The position numbers were made by a program, and so were the translations under genes. 64,000 bases of DNA from Eutreptiella sp. 'Long Island Sound 2002' (lineage: Eukaryota; Euglenozoa; Euglenophyceae; Eutreptiales; Eutreptiaceae), in NCBI GenBank assembly GCA_964036045.1, contig OZ038382.1, forward strand, positions 77,785,918-77,849,917. The letters run 5' to 3'. The notes under the pieces are model-generated. The model saw only the letters and a list, made by a program, of their open reading frames with translations. It was not told the DNA's origin and searched no databases. Numbering within the stretch: the stretch's first letter is position 1; every line of letters starts with the position of its first letter. Below are positions 11,091-21,194 of this stretch, in pieces.

Positions 11091-11790
11091 CCAAGCCAAC
11101 AACGCCCTTCTGAACCATCTGCAACATAAAATGTGCACTGCATTATACTTCTCGGCTTTTGACCCATCCCTAATACCGATGCACCTGCAAACGCGACGTG
11201 CCCAACTCTTGCTCGAACAACTGCCCCTCCTAGACAGGGTGTCACGGTGCTATGCCCGGCGAGGTATAGACATACCCCCGGAATACACCATATGCCCCTG
11301 CCATCTGCAACAGCCAGAAACGTGGGAACACTTCAAACAATGCCCATTAGCCCAAGGGGGGAAACCACCTGGCCACGTGGACACCGGAGGACACCATTGC
11401 ACAACACGCCGGATGAGGCCCCGCCACGCCACCGGCAAATGAGACTCGGCGCCTGATGCGGCAACCGGGAATCAAGGAGGCGGTACTCAGGGGAGCGGTG
11501 CCACTCCAACTCTACACGGTCATCGCCGAACACGCCCCAGAACGTAGGGCAACAGTACGTCACATGCAGCTCAGCGCCGTCAAAAGGGCGGACGCACAGT
11601 TACAGCACCTCGTCCAAGTATACGCACAGGAAGCACAACAAACAACCCACGACCGCCGTACGTATTATAACCTCCTCATCCACTACCAACATGCAGAGCC
11701 CAGCAACTACCCACAAGCATGGGCACGCGGCAACTGCCAGGCACGTGCCGTCGTGCCATCCGGACTGCGCGCACTCCCTCCCGTATAGAG
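11091..11790 (+). pseudogene. element B C-terminal CCHC finger and tail
   Basis: A frame from 11131 contains 'CPCHLQQPETWEHFKQC', matching the C-x(1-3)-C-x(7-8)-H-x(3-4)-C finger that ends many APE-type non-LTR ORF2 proteins. It is preceded by 'MHLQTRRAQLLLEQLPLLD', homologous to A's 'RRLQTRRLQAVTGQVP'. After a frameshift the frame 11456-11788 continues with a helical tail matching the region after the finger in A. The finger probably binds nucleic acid. Confidence 0.6.
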
Positions 11791-12104
11791 GCCCGATCGT
11801 CCTACAAACAATACCTCTCCTCAGGATGCCCGAAGTTGATGCTCCACATCCGCGGCCGGGAAACCTGTGCGGAGTCTGCTGGGAGATGAACAACAAAAAA
11901 GGCAACACGCTCCGTGGGCATGACCTCGGCTGCGGCGGCAGCGAGCAGCTGCACTGGTTCTGCAGCTCGTGCATGGCGACCTTCTGGTTGTGCCCACTTT
12001 GCCGGCAACCGCATCCCCTCTGCACAGCTCCGCTGCCGCGCAAAACGCAAGACGAGGACCTCAAACTCCACACACTGCGCACTCTGATCCAGCAAAGCGT
12101 CTGA
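11691..12104 (+). CDS. element B RING-type zinc finger segment
   Basis: Within this frame, about 11867-12015, the cysteines run CGVC, then LGC, then LHWFCSSC, then CPLCRQP. That gives C-x2-C-x(17)-C-x6-H-x2-C-x2-C-x6-C-x2-C, a RING-H2-like pattern with a long C-to-H gap, ending in the CPLCR signature of E3 ligases. RING domains recruit ubiquitin E2 enzymes. The frame ends at a TGA (12102-12104), after which the same phase stays open into the next segment, so this was probably one polyprotein. It follows the CCHC finger of ORF2. Confidence 0.55.
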   Translation: MQSPATTHKHGHAATARHVPSCHPDCAHSLPYRGPIVLQTIPLLRMPEVDAPHPRPGNLCGVCWEMNNKKGNTLRGHDLGCGGSEQLHWFCSSCMATFWLCPLCRQPHPLCTAPLPRKTQDEDLKLHTLRTLIQQSV

Positions 12105-12811
12105 AACAATGGCGCGAGGGAGGACAGCCCCGACGTTGAGTGGTTGGACGTCCTGAACGACGAGGACCCGGCGACACCAACCCCCCAGCCCCCCTGGCGC
12201 GCACCAACCTGGATGCTGCCAGACCCGGGGGCGGACCCCACGATTTACGTCCCCGACTACGAACATTACGATGACGCGCCACGGGGCAGTCTACCTTCCA
12301 TTGGCAATCTGCCAGACAGTTCGGGCCCCGTCACCCCCATGAACCACAACAACTACATCACCATCGGCGTCACCCTCACCACATGCCTCCCGTTGGGCTT
12401 CGGCTGGCTGGTGGGGGACGCGGAATGGGGGATTGGCATCGCCCGCGGCACCCATGGCGGCGAGTTGGGGGAATTCTTCGATTGTGGCGGGGCCATGACC
12501 CCGGGGGCGACCAACACGCTGATGGCGGCCTACCTGACGTGGAGGGGCATCCCCCCCCCACGCAGCCTCCAGCTAATGGCACAGCGTGCCCAGCAGCCGC
12601 ACGTCCCGCCGCCGCAGCCGGGCACGTACGGCAATGCGGCAGTGGCCAGGATGATGGCGAGAGGTACCCGGTTCGACAGCCCATCCTCCTCCTCCCGGAG
12701 AACCGCGACCATCACCACCCCCCCGCCCCGGTCCCGCGCCACGACAGCAACGAGGGCCACGAATGTACGCGCCCGAGCACCGTTGGCCGCAACGTCCTCC
12801 ACGTCCTCCAG
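12105..12811 (+). CDS. element B unknown segment after the RING finger
   Basis: In phase with the RING frame beyond one TGA. It starts Asp/Glu/Pro-rich ('VEWLDVLNDEDPATPTPQ'), then has a folded-looking stretch with Gly-rich strands ('NNYITIGVTLTTCLPLGFGW' and 'EWGIGIARGTHGGELGEFF'), then Ser/Thr/Arg-rich linker to the inversion breakpoint. The Gly-rich part is vaguely protease-like, but I cannot name a family. Confidence 0.4.
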
Positions 12812-14389
12812 CCAGGTGGTGTTGGTGCAGTTGGCCTGTCATGTCCCCTTTCACCTCCAGAGCTGCCCCCCTGGCCGCTGGGGTGAGGCTTGTAGTGCCA
12901 GAGGCATCCGTGAAAATGACGGTGTTGTGGTCGTCCGGGTGCGGCAGGCGGCACGGCGTCGTTGGTCCGTAAGCATGGATGTGTGCCCCCCGTTCTGTGG
13001 TGGCCCACGGCGTGTTTGCGTCCGGTCGGAGTCTCCGGGTAGCATACAGGCCCACCCCCTGGCAGATGATTTCGCTGCCCGCTGGGTTCATGCAGACATA
13101 GTCGTTGTCCCCCTCGTGGCCCTTTGTCAGATAGCCCTACACATACTGGAGCAGGTACGCTTTCTGCGGGTGGAATGTGGTCCACTCGACCGTTTGCCAG
13201 TCCTGTACTTGGGAGCATCGGTGTTTAACCGGGTAGGCGGGGGCCTCCGACGTGGCGCTGCGGTGTTTGGCCAGCACCAGGAAGATGATGGCCGGGTTTT
13301 GGTGTCCCACGTTCCCCGGTGGAATCTCCATTCCGCCTTAGCGCTGGGGCCCCACGCCACTGTGGCCATGCCCCTCTCCGCGGCCCGTTCGAAGTGCCTG
13401 TGTAGCCACCAGTGTTGTTCCGGGGTAGCGTGGGTCGTTGGCATGGGGTGGTAGCGCGCCAGTAACTGGAAGAGGGACCACGGGGACGCCAGCGCTTGGG
13501 GCCCACATCTCCACCAAGTGGTGGGGGTGCCCCTCAGCTTGTCTTGCAACAGTGGTGGCGGCCAGAAGCGGCGCGCTGTGGGTGGCGGTACCATCAACAA
13601 GTTGCCCCGTGCTCTGCCCGGTCGCAATGTGGCTTTGAGCCCGTTGGGCGCTAGGAGGAGTACTGCTGGCACTGTGGCACCGGGTACATACTCCACTTGC
13701 TCCAGCGGCCGGTGGTGGGCCAGGCTCCTTCGCGGTGGGCCCTGTGGCAGTGACCGTTTGTGCGTGTTCCGAAACAGGTTGTATGCCTCACGTACTTCCC
13801 CATCCGTCAGTTGCAGGTGCCCGGTTTGGCTGGCCGCACTGCGCATATGGCTCTCCAGAAGTGATTTGTTGGGCCAATCCGCTTGTTGTAGGAATGGGAC
13901 GTGGTGTGTGCCCACCCGTTGGAGGGCTGGCATATGGTTTGGGGTGACCCATACGAGGTGGAGGCCGGTGCCCACCAGGTCTAGAGTGGTGGTGCTTCCC
14001 GTTGGACCTCCCCCCACATCAGTGTGCAGGACCGCCAGAGGGCTAGTTTTCCTGCACCGATGGTTCGTTTGTATGACCTGCTGGTGCTGGGGTAGCAGGA
14101 GCTGTAGGTGGTTCCATACGCGGGCCCCCACCTTGGTGGCGACCCCCCGCTGGTGAAGTATGTACTGGGGGCAGGAGTTGCGATGGTACTGGGCCTCTCG
14201 CAGTGTCAGCGTGAAGACTTGTCGTACCTCCGGCTCAGGATTGTGCATGAGACGGTGCAGGTGGGCCGCAGTATGAGCTGTGTACGCGTTGTTGACGAGA
14301 TGATCGGTGTTGTCTCTGTAGTACGGCGGCGGCGCCGCGCGCACCGCTGCAGGTAGCGATGCAGGCCGGTGGCCGTGGATGGTCCAAGC
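12812..14389 (-). pseudogene. element B RT connection and RNase H N-terminal half
   Basis: Read on -, the frame from 14344 carries the region after the RT. 'AYTAHTAAHLHRLMHNPEPE' aligns with A's 'AYRAHMARSLNGMCHNQEE', and 'PLAVLHTDVGGG' with 'QVLVLDVDFGGA'. In another frame at about 12960-12812 'HNTVIFTDASGTTSLTP' is the first RNase H strand with its catalytic Asp. It stops after 'HLAG' at the inversion breakpoint. Segment frames 14344-13127 and 13091-12573 differ, so at least one indel separates them. Confidence 0.65.
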
Positions 14390-16127
14390 TCATTGCACTG
14401 TGGTAGCGGGCACTTGCAGCATGTGTTGGGGGTGCGTTAGGTGCAAGGCCTGGAATCGTACAGCGGCGTTGAGCACGGCTTGTAGGAAGTACACCAGGGC
14501 CTTGTCTGAGGGTGCAGTGATGCGTGCTATGACCAATGTCCGTGTCGGCTGCCGTATCAGGTTTGGTGGTAGGGTGACCCCGCCTGCGGTGGCCGCTTGT
14601 TGGACCCCAGGTAGGTGGCCGTGTTTACTGGGTTCATGGGCGAGTCCCCGGGGCGGAGGGGCGGCAGCGGTGTATTGAGGACCATGGTGGCAGATTTGAC
14701 GTTGTGTACCAGCAGCTGATTGCCCTCCAGATAGGTGGTGAGGGCGTAGAGCACTTTGGTGGCTCCGGTGGGGTCCGGGGTGGTCGACGGGGGTTGACGT
14801 GCGGTGGCGGTCACCAAATGCCAGGAGCGTGGTCCGTAGGGGGTATGGTGCAACGTCCGGGTATGTGCGTCGGATGTAAAACGCCAGCGGGAGGGTGACA
14901 AATAGGAAGAGGAATGGGCTCTCCGCATCCCCTCTGCCGGACCCCACTGGTGGGATGGACGCATCGGCTGGTGCCCACGTCTGTTTTTACTGCGTACATG
15001 CGGGTTGCGAGGTACGCTTGCAGGAAGCCCTGGAAGGGGAGTCCGATGTGCTCCCAGACAGCCCGTAGGAGGCGATGCGGGGTGTTGGGGAAGGCCCCTT
15101 TGACATCCAGGGACGTGATGATGAGGCTGATCGGGTCCATGTCCACCACGGCGTCCTGCATAAATATGGCCTCCAATGGCGACCTACCCGGTATGGCCCC
15201 CCACATTGTGGGCGGTATAGCCCGGTACACTGCCGGGGCCACCCGTTTGAGGATGAGCATCCATATGAGTTTGGCTTCTGTGGTGGCGCATACGATGGGT
15301 CTCCAGTTGTCTGGGTTCGCCCAGTCGCCTTTCTTATAAAGAGGGTGCACTAGGTTTGCCCAGTCGGGTGGTACATCGGTTTTCCCGATGGCGATATGCC
15401 ACAGGGGCGCGGCGCAGTGTCTCTTCAGGTTCAGCGGGAGCCTACGGTAGAGCTCCGCCAGGAGTCTGTCCAACCCCGGGGGTTTTCCCGGTCGTAGTTT
15501 GTATAACACCTCATCGAGTTCCCCAATGGTGAACGGGGTTCGGTGCATGTCTCGTCGCTGTGTTTCGTTGTAGAGTTTTGGCAGGTGCGATATCAGTTCC
15601 TCCGTGTACCCTGACAGCTCGCCATCCTCAGTGTTGTGTTGGCGCAGGAAGCTGTTGAGGACTTCTTTCAGGACAACCTTGGGATCGTTGGTCACTTTGC
15701 CGTTCTGTAGGCGTACCGCTTTGATGCCTCGGTGGCTCGTCTCCCCCAGGACCTTGTCCACGTGTTTCAAGGATTTGTAGGGTTGGGGGTTTTCAAAGTA
15801 GTGTTGCTGTTCTTGTGCCAGTTCCTTTGCCCGGCGGACGTGCCATTCCCTGAGTTGCCGGCGCGTGGTGTTCAGCCGTGCGGCGAATTTCTGGGCGTCA
15901 TGTTGGGCTTGCAGGTCGTGTGATACACTGCCGTGTGTAGTGCCCACCTGTCGTGCCATATGGCTGTAACCAGGGACCGTAGGTCTTGAAGCCGGTTGGT
16001 GTCGTCCTGTGTTCTGTGTTGTCCGTGGAGGCCGCATGCCGTGGCCGCTTGTCGCATGGCGAGGTTGAGGTCGGTCTCGTCTTGTTGGCCCAGGATGCGC
16101 TGTACCGTGCGGTAGCACACTATCCAT
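14390..16127 (-). pseudogene. element B reverse transcriptase, frameshifted
   Basis: The main frame (16127-14811) holds RT landmarks: 'KPPGLDRLLAELYRRLP', 'LVHPLYKKGDWANPDNWRPI', and motif A 'SLDVKGAFPNTPHRLL' (identical to A over 14 residues). Motif B is split by a frameshift near 14935 and continues as 'GDAESPFLFLFVTLPLAFYI' in the frame 14947-14390. Motif C, YVDD in element A, reads FGD followed by Arg here, and the frame shifts again just after, so the polymerase is inactive. The N-terminal part has a long charged helix ('RREWHVRRAKELAQEQQ'-type). It templates RNA to cDNA in intact members. Confidence 0.75.
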
Positions 16128-16317
16128 TTGTGGGTGTCGTGCTCTTCTGGCGGCCTGATGGGTGGTTGCTCTATGTGGTCCATGCCATCCCTAGAGGCCG
16201 GGGCTACTTGAAGTACCTTGATTTGTATCTCCAGGGGTCGATGTCCGCTGATCTTGGATGGTAGGTCGTGGTATTGCGTCCGTGCCACCTGGACGTGTGC
16301 CAAGCCCGCTCAATCTG
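15872..16317 (-). pseudogene. element B 5' truncated end: last strand of APE domain
   Basis: The frame begins at the truncation and contains 'KISGHRPLEIQIKVL', equivalent to the SDH-x-P closing strand of APE endonucleases (here SGH). Some 120 residues of helical linker to the RT follow ('ETDLNLAMRQAATACGLHGQ'). Element A has 'RKGHCPMMVTVDVKV' at the same place. Confidence 0.55.
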
Positions 16318-16627
16318 CGGGATGGCAGGTGTACATACAGAAGCTGGTATAAAGGAGAAGGAAAGGGGGGCCGCCGGAGGTTGAGGCAACGGCGATGGGG
16401 GGTGGATACAGGGTGCAGGTGTACAGGGAGACAAAGGATGGAGCAGGCTACAGGAAGATACAGGAGTATGGAGAGGAGAAAGGAGTAAGTGTAGGAATTC
16501 TGTGGAAGAAGACGAGGGTGTATGAGGAGGTGTGGGGGCAAGAAGGAGAAGTGAAAAGAAGTACAGCAAGAGAAGGAGACGGAGAAGGAATATACAGGGG
16601 TGCGCCGGCAAGGGCGAGCGGGGGAAG
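16318..16627 (+). repeat. direct repeat flanking element B, right copy (310 bp)
   Basis: Partner of 2142-2450. It differs at about 25 sites, including a TAA at 16347-16349 in the OTU-like frame and absence of the TAG found in the left copy. It adjoins B's 5' end. Confidence 0.8.
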
Positions 16628-17495
16628 CGAAAGAGGGCACAGTGTGACTTCCAGCGATGGTCCGCCGTCGACGTGTGGCGCGGGGAGTGTGGAGAGTGCA
16701 GAAGGGAACGAGATGGAACAGCAAAGCCAGGCAGCATGGGCATGCAAGAGGCGAGAGGATGCCTTGGAGGGGGCGCGAGAGAGGACGGCAAACGGAGTGC
16801 TATTTGAACACATGTACGGGAAGGACGTCGAATCCATGTGGGCCGTATTGTGTGCACTGGAGGGCAGCCCGAGCAGTGAGGAAGAGTTGCAAAAGATGAG
16901 GCAAGGAGTGGCAGCGAGGGTGGAGAGTAGACACATGTCGGGCGCGATGGAGGAATGCCTGCCACGGGAGGCAATATCGTGGCACAAGTACATACAGAGA
17001 GCAAGGCAGGGGAGAAGGATGGGGGTGCCACCGGAGGTGGAAGCATGGGCGACGGAGGGGGGATACAAAGTGGTGGTGTACAGAGAGACGAAAAGCGGAG
17101 AAGGGTCCAGGAAATTGGTGGAACATCGGGACAGAACCCCACTGGATGCGGGAGTCCTGTGGACCAGGCGAGGAGCCTACGCGATTCTGCGGGGGGTCAG
17201 GGGTCCCAGGAGAGACGCTAATGAGCCGGCAGCGGCAGTGCAAAGGGTATTGGACAGTGCACAAGACGGGCAGGCATGGCCCGAAGAAATGCCGTACAGG
17301 GCGAGGCGACAGATCATACAAGGGGATGGCAAGTGCCTAAATTGGGCACTCAGCGCGGTGGACAGGAAGGGCGGGCAAGCAGCGGCGGAGAAGGTCCGCG
17401 AAGCGCTCACGGAAGGGGATATGGCGCGGCCCCCAGAGTCGGGGTGGGCGGGGCGGGTCATGCAGGACGCAGGAGTACGGATGTGCGAGCAGTAG
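16395..17495 (+). pseudogene. element A: OTU-like modules 1 (end), 2 and 3 (start)
   Basis: A 366-codon frame. Residues 1-50 finish module 1. Residues 139-265 form module 2: 'YGKDVESMWAVL' in place of the OTU nucleophile loop (Ser where Cys is expected), 'ELQKMRQGVAARVE', then 'EVEAWATEGGYKVVVYRET'. Residues 306-366 open module 3 with 'IIQGDGKCLNWALS', the canonical OTU G-D-G-x-C-L signature with Cys at residue 314 (17334-17336). A TAG at 17493-17495 cuts module 3, but the phase stays open beyond. OTU proteases are deubiquitinases, also used by some viruses and retroelements to process polyproteins. Modules 1 and 2 look catalytically dead. Confidence 0.6.
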
Positions 17496-18842
17496 CTGGA
17501 CAAAGTGCGCAAGGGGGCGATATGGGCAGGAGCGTGTGAAGTTGGGAGGTGGGCGCAAAGCAGGGGATGCAAAATAGCCTTGTACCGAGAGTGGGGACCC
17601 AAGGGGGTGTATCGAAACATGGCGGAGGTGGGTGAAGGAGAGCGGACGGCAGTGGCGCTGCTTTCGAGCAGAAGGGGAGGGGGACACTATGAGTTACTCT
17701 GGCCGCCAGACGACGAGGAAGTGGCTGGGGCGGAGGAAGGGGATGCGAAAGAGTCGGCGGACGTGGAGGAAGTGGGGCTGGAGGTGGAGGGGGAAGCGGA
17801 AGGCCAGGGGTCGGGAGGTGGGCAAGGGGGACAGGCTGAGGAGCAGGTGTGGCAGGATGTGCACCAAATACAGATCCAGGAGAGAGGCGCGGGGTGGCGG
17901 TACCAGGGGCAAGAGTGTCCGATTGGGGAGAGAAGGGAGGTGGGGGAGCCCACCACACGTGACAGGAAGCTAAGAGCAGGATGGGAGCGAGTGCTAGGGG
18001 TGCAGGTACAGGCGATAGGGCATGACGAGGTACCGGAAGGTACGGGAAAGGGTGAATGGAAAAGGAGGCAGGAGGGAGGGGTGGACATGTGGGTCACCGG
18101 AGGGGGCGAGGCAGTATTACAGCTGCAACACAGGGATGACGTGGGGGCCGGCTGGGGGGCGGAGCGAGCAGTCCAAATGCGGACAGACCGAGCGGTGTGG
18201 CTGGAGCTAGGCAGGAGCGGTAGGTACTGGGTGGCGGCGGGGGGACAGCGGTGGTGGGGGTGGCATATGACGTGGCAGGGGAACCAGGGAGAGGGGCTCC
18301 CGGTCAGGAAGGAGTGGGGAGGGGAACTGCCAGGAGGAGAAAGGGATACTAGTGGGGTACCCGCACACTTCACAGGGGCAGCTTTGACCCCTGCACCCAC
18401 TACGCAGGGACACAGGGGGCAGGAGATGGTGTATACTTTCCGGGAGGAGATGACGCTGAAGGCGGCCGAGGGCATCAAAATGGCGCTTGATGAGGGGGCC
18501 GCAAGCATGGCCCACCGCACACAACACGCGGGCCCACACACGGGGGACACGTGGCATTACGCGTTTCCGGGGGACAACGGCATGGAGAGTATAGCGCCAC
18601 TGCCGGAGTGTGAGAGGCAGGGCAACGAGGTATCGGCCCTTGCCAAGGTGGCAGAAGAATGGGTGCGGGAGACAGGAGGCGCAGAGCAGGGGACGTGGAC
18701 GGTGGGGGCCATTTGGCGCGCGGTACCGCGGAGGAGAATGGATGACATGGGAGGACACAAAGGTGATATTCCCCATTGCGACGATAGGGCCGGCAGCAGC
18801 ACAGTGGAGTGGACAGGCAGTCCAAATCCTCCTCCCGGATGA
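17496..18842 (+). pseudogene. element A: end of OTU-like module 3 and ORF1 start
   Basis: Same phase as the previous frame past the TAG. Residues just after read 'AIWAGACEVGRWAQSRGCKIALY' (the W.G..E..A.A....I.LY core) and 'GGGHYELLWPP', where His (17685-17687) is the expected catalytic His of the OTU fold. With Cys at 17334 the dyad spans about 117 codons, normal for OTU. After this comes a Glu/Gly-rich acidic stretch and Trp-rich segments of no known family. The frame ends at 18842 because of a frameshift near 18.7 kb. Confidence 0.55.
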
Positions 18843-21062
18843 CAGAGTGGGAGACAGGGGGACGGTGGAAATCAAGGTACGCCACGGGCAAGGGGCAAGG
18901 TACCAGTACGATGTGCTGGTGCCTAACGTTGTGGTCACCACAGCGGTGGCGGAGGGCATGGAGGTCCGCATTGGGCTCAGCCAGGAAGGACAGGCAGTAC
19001 AGGTGTACACCGAGGGGCACTGGGAGGGGCACCCTGTGATCCAGTGGATGGCAGAGCCCACATGGGGGGAGCCGCTACATGCCGAGGTCCACAAGGGACG
19101 GGGAAAGGCGGATGGGGAGGGCGCTGCGGAACTAGGCAGGGCGGAGGAAGAAAAAGAGAAGCACCAGAAGGAGCCAGCGGCGGAGGGGCCGGATATGTTG
19201 GGGGACGGAAGGGACAAAAAGGACATGCTTCAGAGATGGGCACAGAGGCTGAGGGGAAAGGTGTCACCATGGCAAAATGTATTGACAGAAAATGGAGAGG
19301 CGCAGCCGGGACTGGAGGAACGCATTAAGGGGTGTAGGTAAGAAGAAGTAGGGCAGGCAGTGAGCATGGCAAGGTACCACATGAAGGCAAGACCAGAGGC
19401 GGTGGAGGACAAGTGCAGACCGGAATGCACGCTGGCCAGGTGCCTGTGCAGCCTGGATGGACCGCAAGAGCCCAAGAGAGGATACCATGGCATCAGAGTG
19501 CGGCAGCCCAGGAAACAAGGGCCCATGTGGCTACAGATGGGGAAGATGATGGGGTGCCCGTTGTGTACTTCCACCAAGTCAAACACATCTGGGTGGGATA
19601 TGCGGATGGCCGCAGCGGAACGGTAGAAGAGGGTGCGGAAGCAGGCGAGAGGCAGGCCAAGGCGCAGGTTCTTACGGCACGGAAAGTGGAGCCTAAGCAG
19701 GCAGTACTGTGGATGCAGATGCAGCGGGATGCGCAAGTAGCGGCGTGTGGGGACAGCACGAGCAGAACGGTGGAGGTGTGGGGGCCCACGAGGCAGGTCT
19801 TGGCGATGGCGCTGTATGTTGGGGAGACGGTGCGCCGCAGCAGGGGAATTGCCGGAGAATGGGACCCGGACACAGAAATGCACCGGGTCGGAAGGGTGAT
19901 GGCCATGGTTGACTACAACGGGGCGATAGGGAGGACCAAGGAGCACACTGTACAAGTAGTGTCCCAACAGGCGAGTGCCACAGGAGCTGCGGACCAGGGG
20001 GTCCCGGACCCGGTACAGGATGGGCACACATGGTGGGTCGTGGAACCCGGGGGGGACAGGCGCAAGGCGGTAGTGTATACGGCGGCCCCGTTGAAGCGAG
20101 TGGAACACCCACTAATGCGGTGGGTCGGAGAGGGGGAGGAGGTACGGGTTGAGAGAGCGGAGGAGGTACATGCGAGGACCATCCTAAGGGCGTTGTAGTC
20201 GCAGAAGGGTAGGTGCGCAGAGGCCGAGGAAGTGGAAGACATCAAGGAACAGATCTGGTTGGCGCTTGAGTGGGTGACCAACAGCAGGGAAAGGGGACAG
20301 CCGAGGTGGATAGTACCTCCAGGTACGGCGGAGGACGCCAGGAAGGAGGCTTTGGCGAGGGCGAGAAGGCTCGTGGAGGGGGTACGGAAGCAGTGCCTGG
20401 AGGTGGAGGAAGACCCGGAGGGGGGAAGGCCAAGTAAGTGGAGCAGATTGTCGAAGGGAAGGGGAGGACAAATGAGGTTCATAGTGGGGGACGGGGATGT
20501 GGGGGAGCAGGAAGGCGGAGAGGAAGGACGGGCAAGGAATGGGGAAGGTCGGGAGGCAAGGCAGGAGGCGGACAGGTGGGTGGAACAAGAGGAGGACGGA
20601 GAACGAGTGGAAGAGGGGGAGGGAGCGGCGGAGGACGGAGGGCGGGATAGTGCTGCAAGGGAAGGAGAGGATGAGAGAGACAGCGGAGGGGGGGCAGGGG
20701 AGGGCAGGCAACGGGACAGAAGCAAGCGGGGAAGGGAGGAGGACGAGCAGGAGAGCAGGCTGCAGCGAGGGGAGGACGAGGATGGGAGGCCAAAGAGGAA
20801 GCGGGCGAGGAGAGTCAGGTACGGAGAGGAACCCATAGGCCGGGAGGAGCCGGGAGCGGTGCGAGAAGGGGTGACAGTGTATGGTCCGCACAAAGTGTGT
20901 GGGAAGTGGAGGATGTATGTGGGGAAGGTGGAGGAGATGATGGAACAGCAGGATAGCACGGGGCATGTGACAAAGGCGGCCATCGTGCAGTGGGAGGATC
21001 AGGGGGAGGAGGACGAGGAGAGACTGCCGTACCCGATGGAGAGATTACAGGTATGCCCGTGA
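18843..21062 (+). pseudogene. element A ORF1 (charged, unknown), frameshifted
   Basis: Coding appears to continue in a second frame (18610-19341, 'TVEIKVRHGQGARYQYDVLV', 'EWHPVIQWMAEP'-like beta segments) and then back in the first (19413-20198, 20232-21062). The last part is about 190 residues of Glu/Arg/Gly-rich low complexity with a basic 'RPKRKRARRVRY' patch, ending in a compact ~60-residue stretch ('GVTVYGPHKVCGKWRMYV') that could be a small beta-barrel. Position before the APE-RT ORF fits ORF1/gag. I recognise no RRM or CCHC. Confidence 0.4.
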
Positions 21063-21194
21063 GGTAGGGAGATGGAGATAGACGGGCAGCTGGTTCCGGA
21101 ACAGGAGGCGCGAAAGTTGGAAGGTGAGGAGGTGTCGGCAGGGAGGAAAAACAAGAAGCAGAAGTGACAATTAACGAAGCGGAGGGCGGCGGTG
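21063..21194 (+). other. element A ORF1-ORF2 junction
   Basis: About 130 nt in the same phase as both ORFs, broken by stops (for example at the end of the 'RKNKKQK' run near 21166). No ribosome re-initiation signal is evident. Confidence 0.4.

Larger units (their letters stand above)
10583..12811 (+). other. inverted internal segment of element B
   Basis: Coding sense here is +, opposite to the rest of B. At the left edge the + frame starts in mid RNase H ('ASSHGEL'); at the right edge the - frame breaks off in the same RNase H after 'QLHQHHLAG'. Element A has the two halves contiguous ('KMLSGAASHGEVQAV'), so flipping 10583-12811 restores the domain. Breakpoints are good to a few bases. Confidence 0.75.
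2451..16317 (-). mobile_element. element B: 5'-truncated non-LTR retrotransposon, - strand
   Basis: Read on the - strand from 16317, B opens in the last residues of an APE domain and continues through reverse transcriptase, connection, RNase H, CCHC finger, RING finger, Pro-rich segments, a Ulp1-like protease and a tandem array, ending in a CCTA-type tail at 2451-2465. 5' truncation with an intact tailed 3' end is typical of target-primed reverse transcription. B is homologous to A along RT, connection, RNase H and CCHC finger. The segment 10583-12811 is inverted relative to the rest. Frameshifts and stops occur throughout. It sits between two copies of a 310-bp piece of A. Confidence 0.75.
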
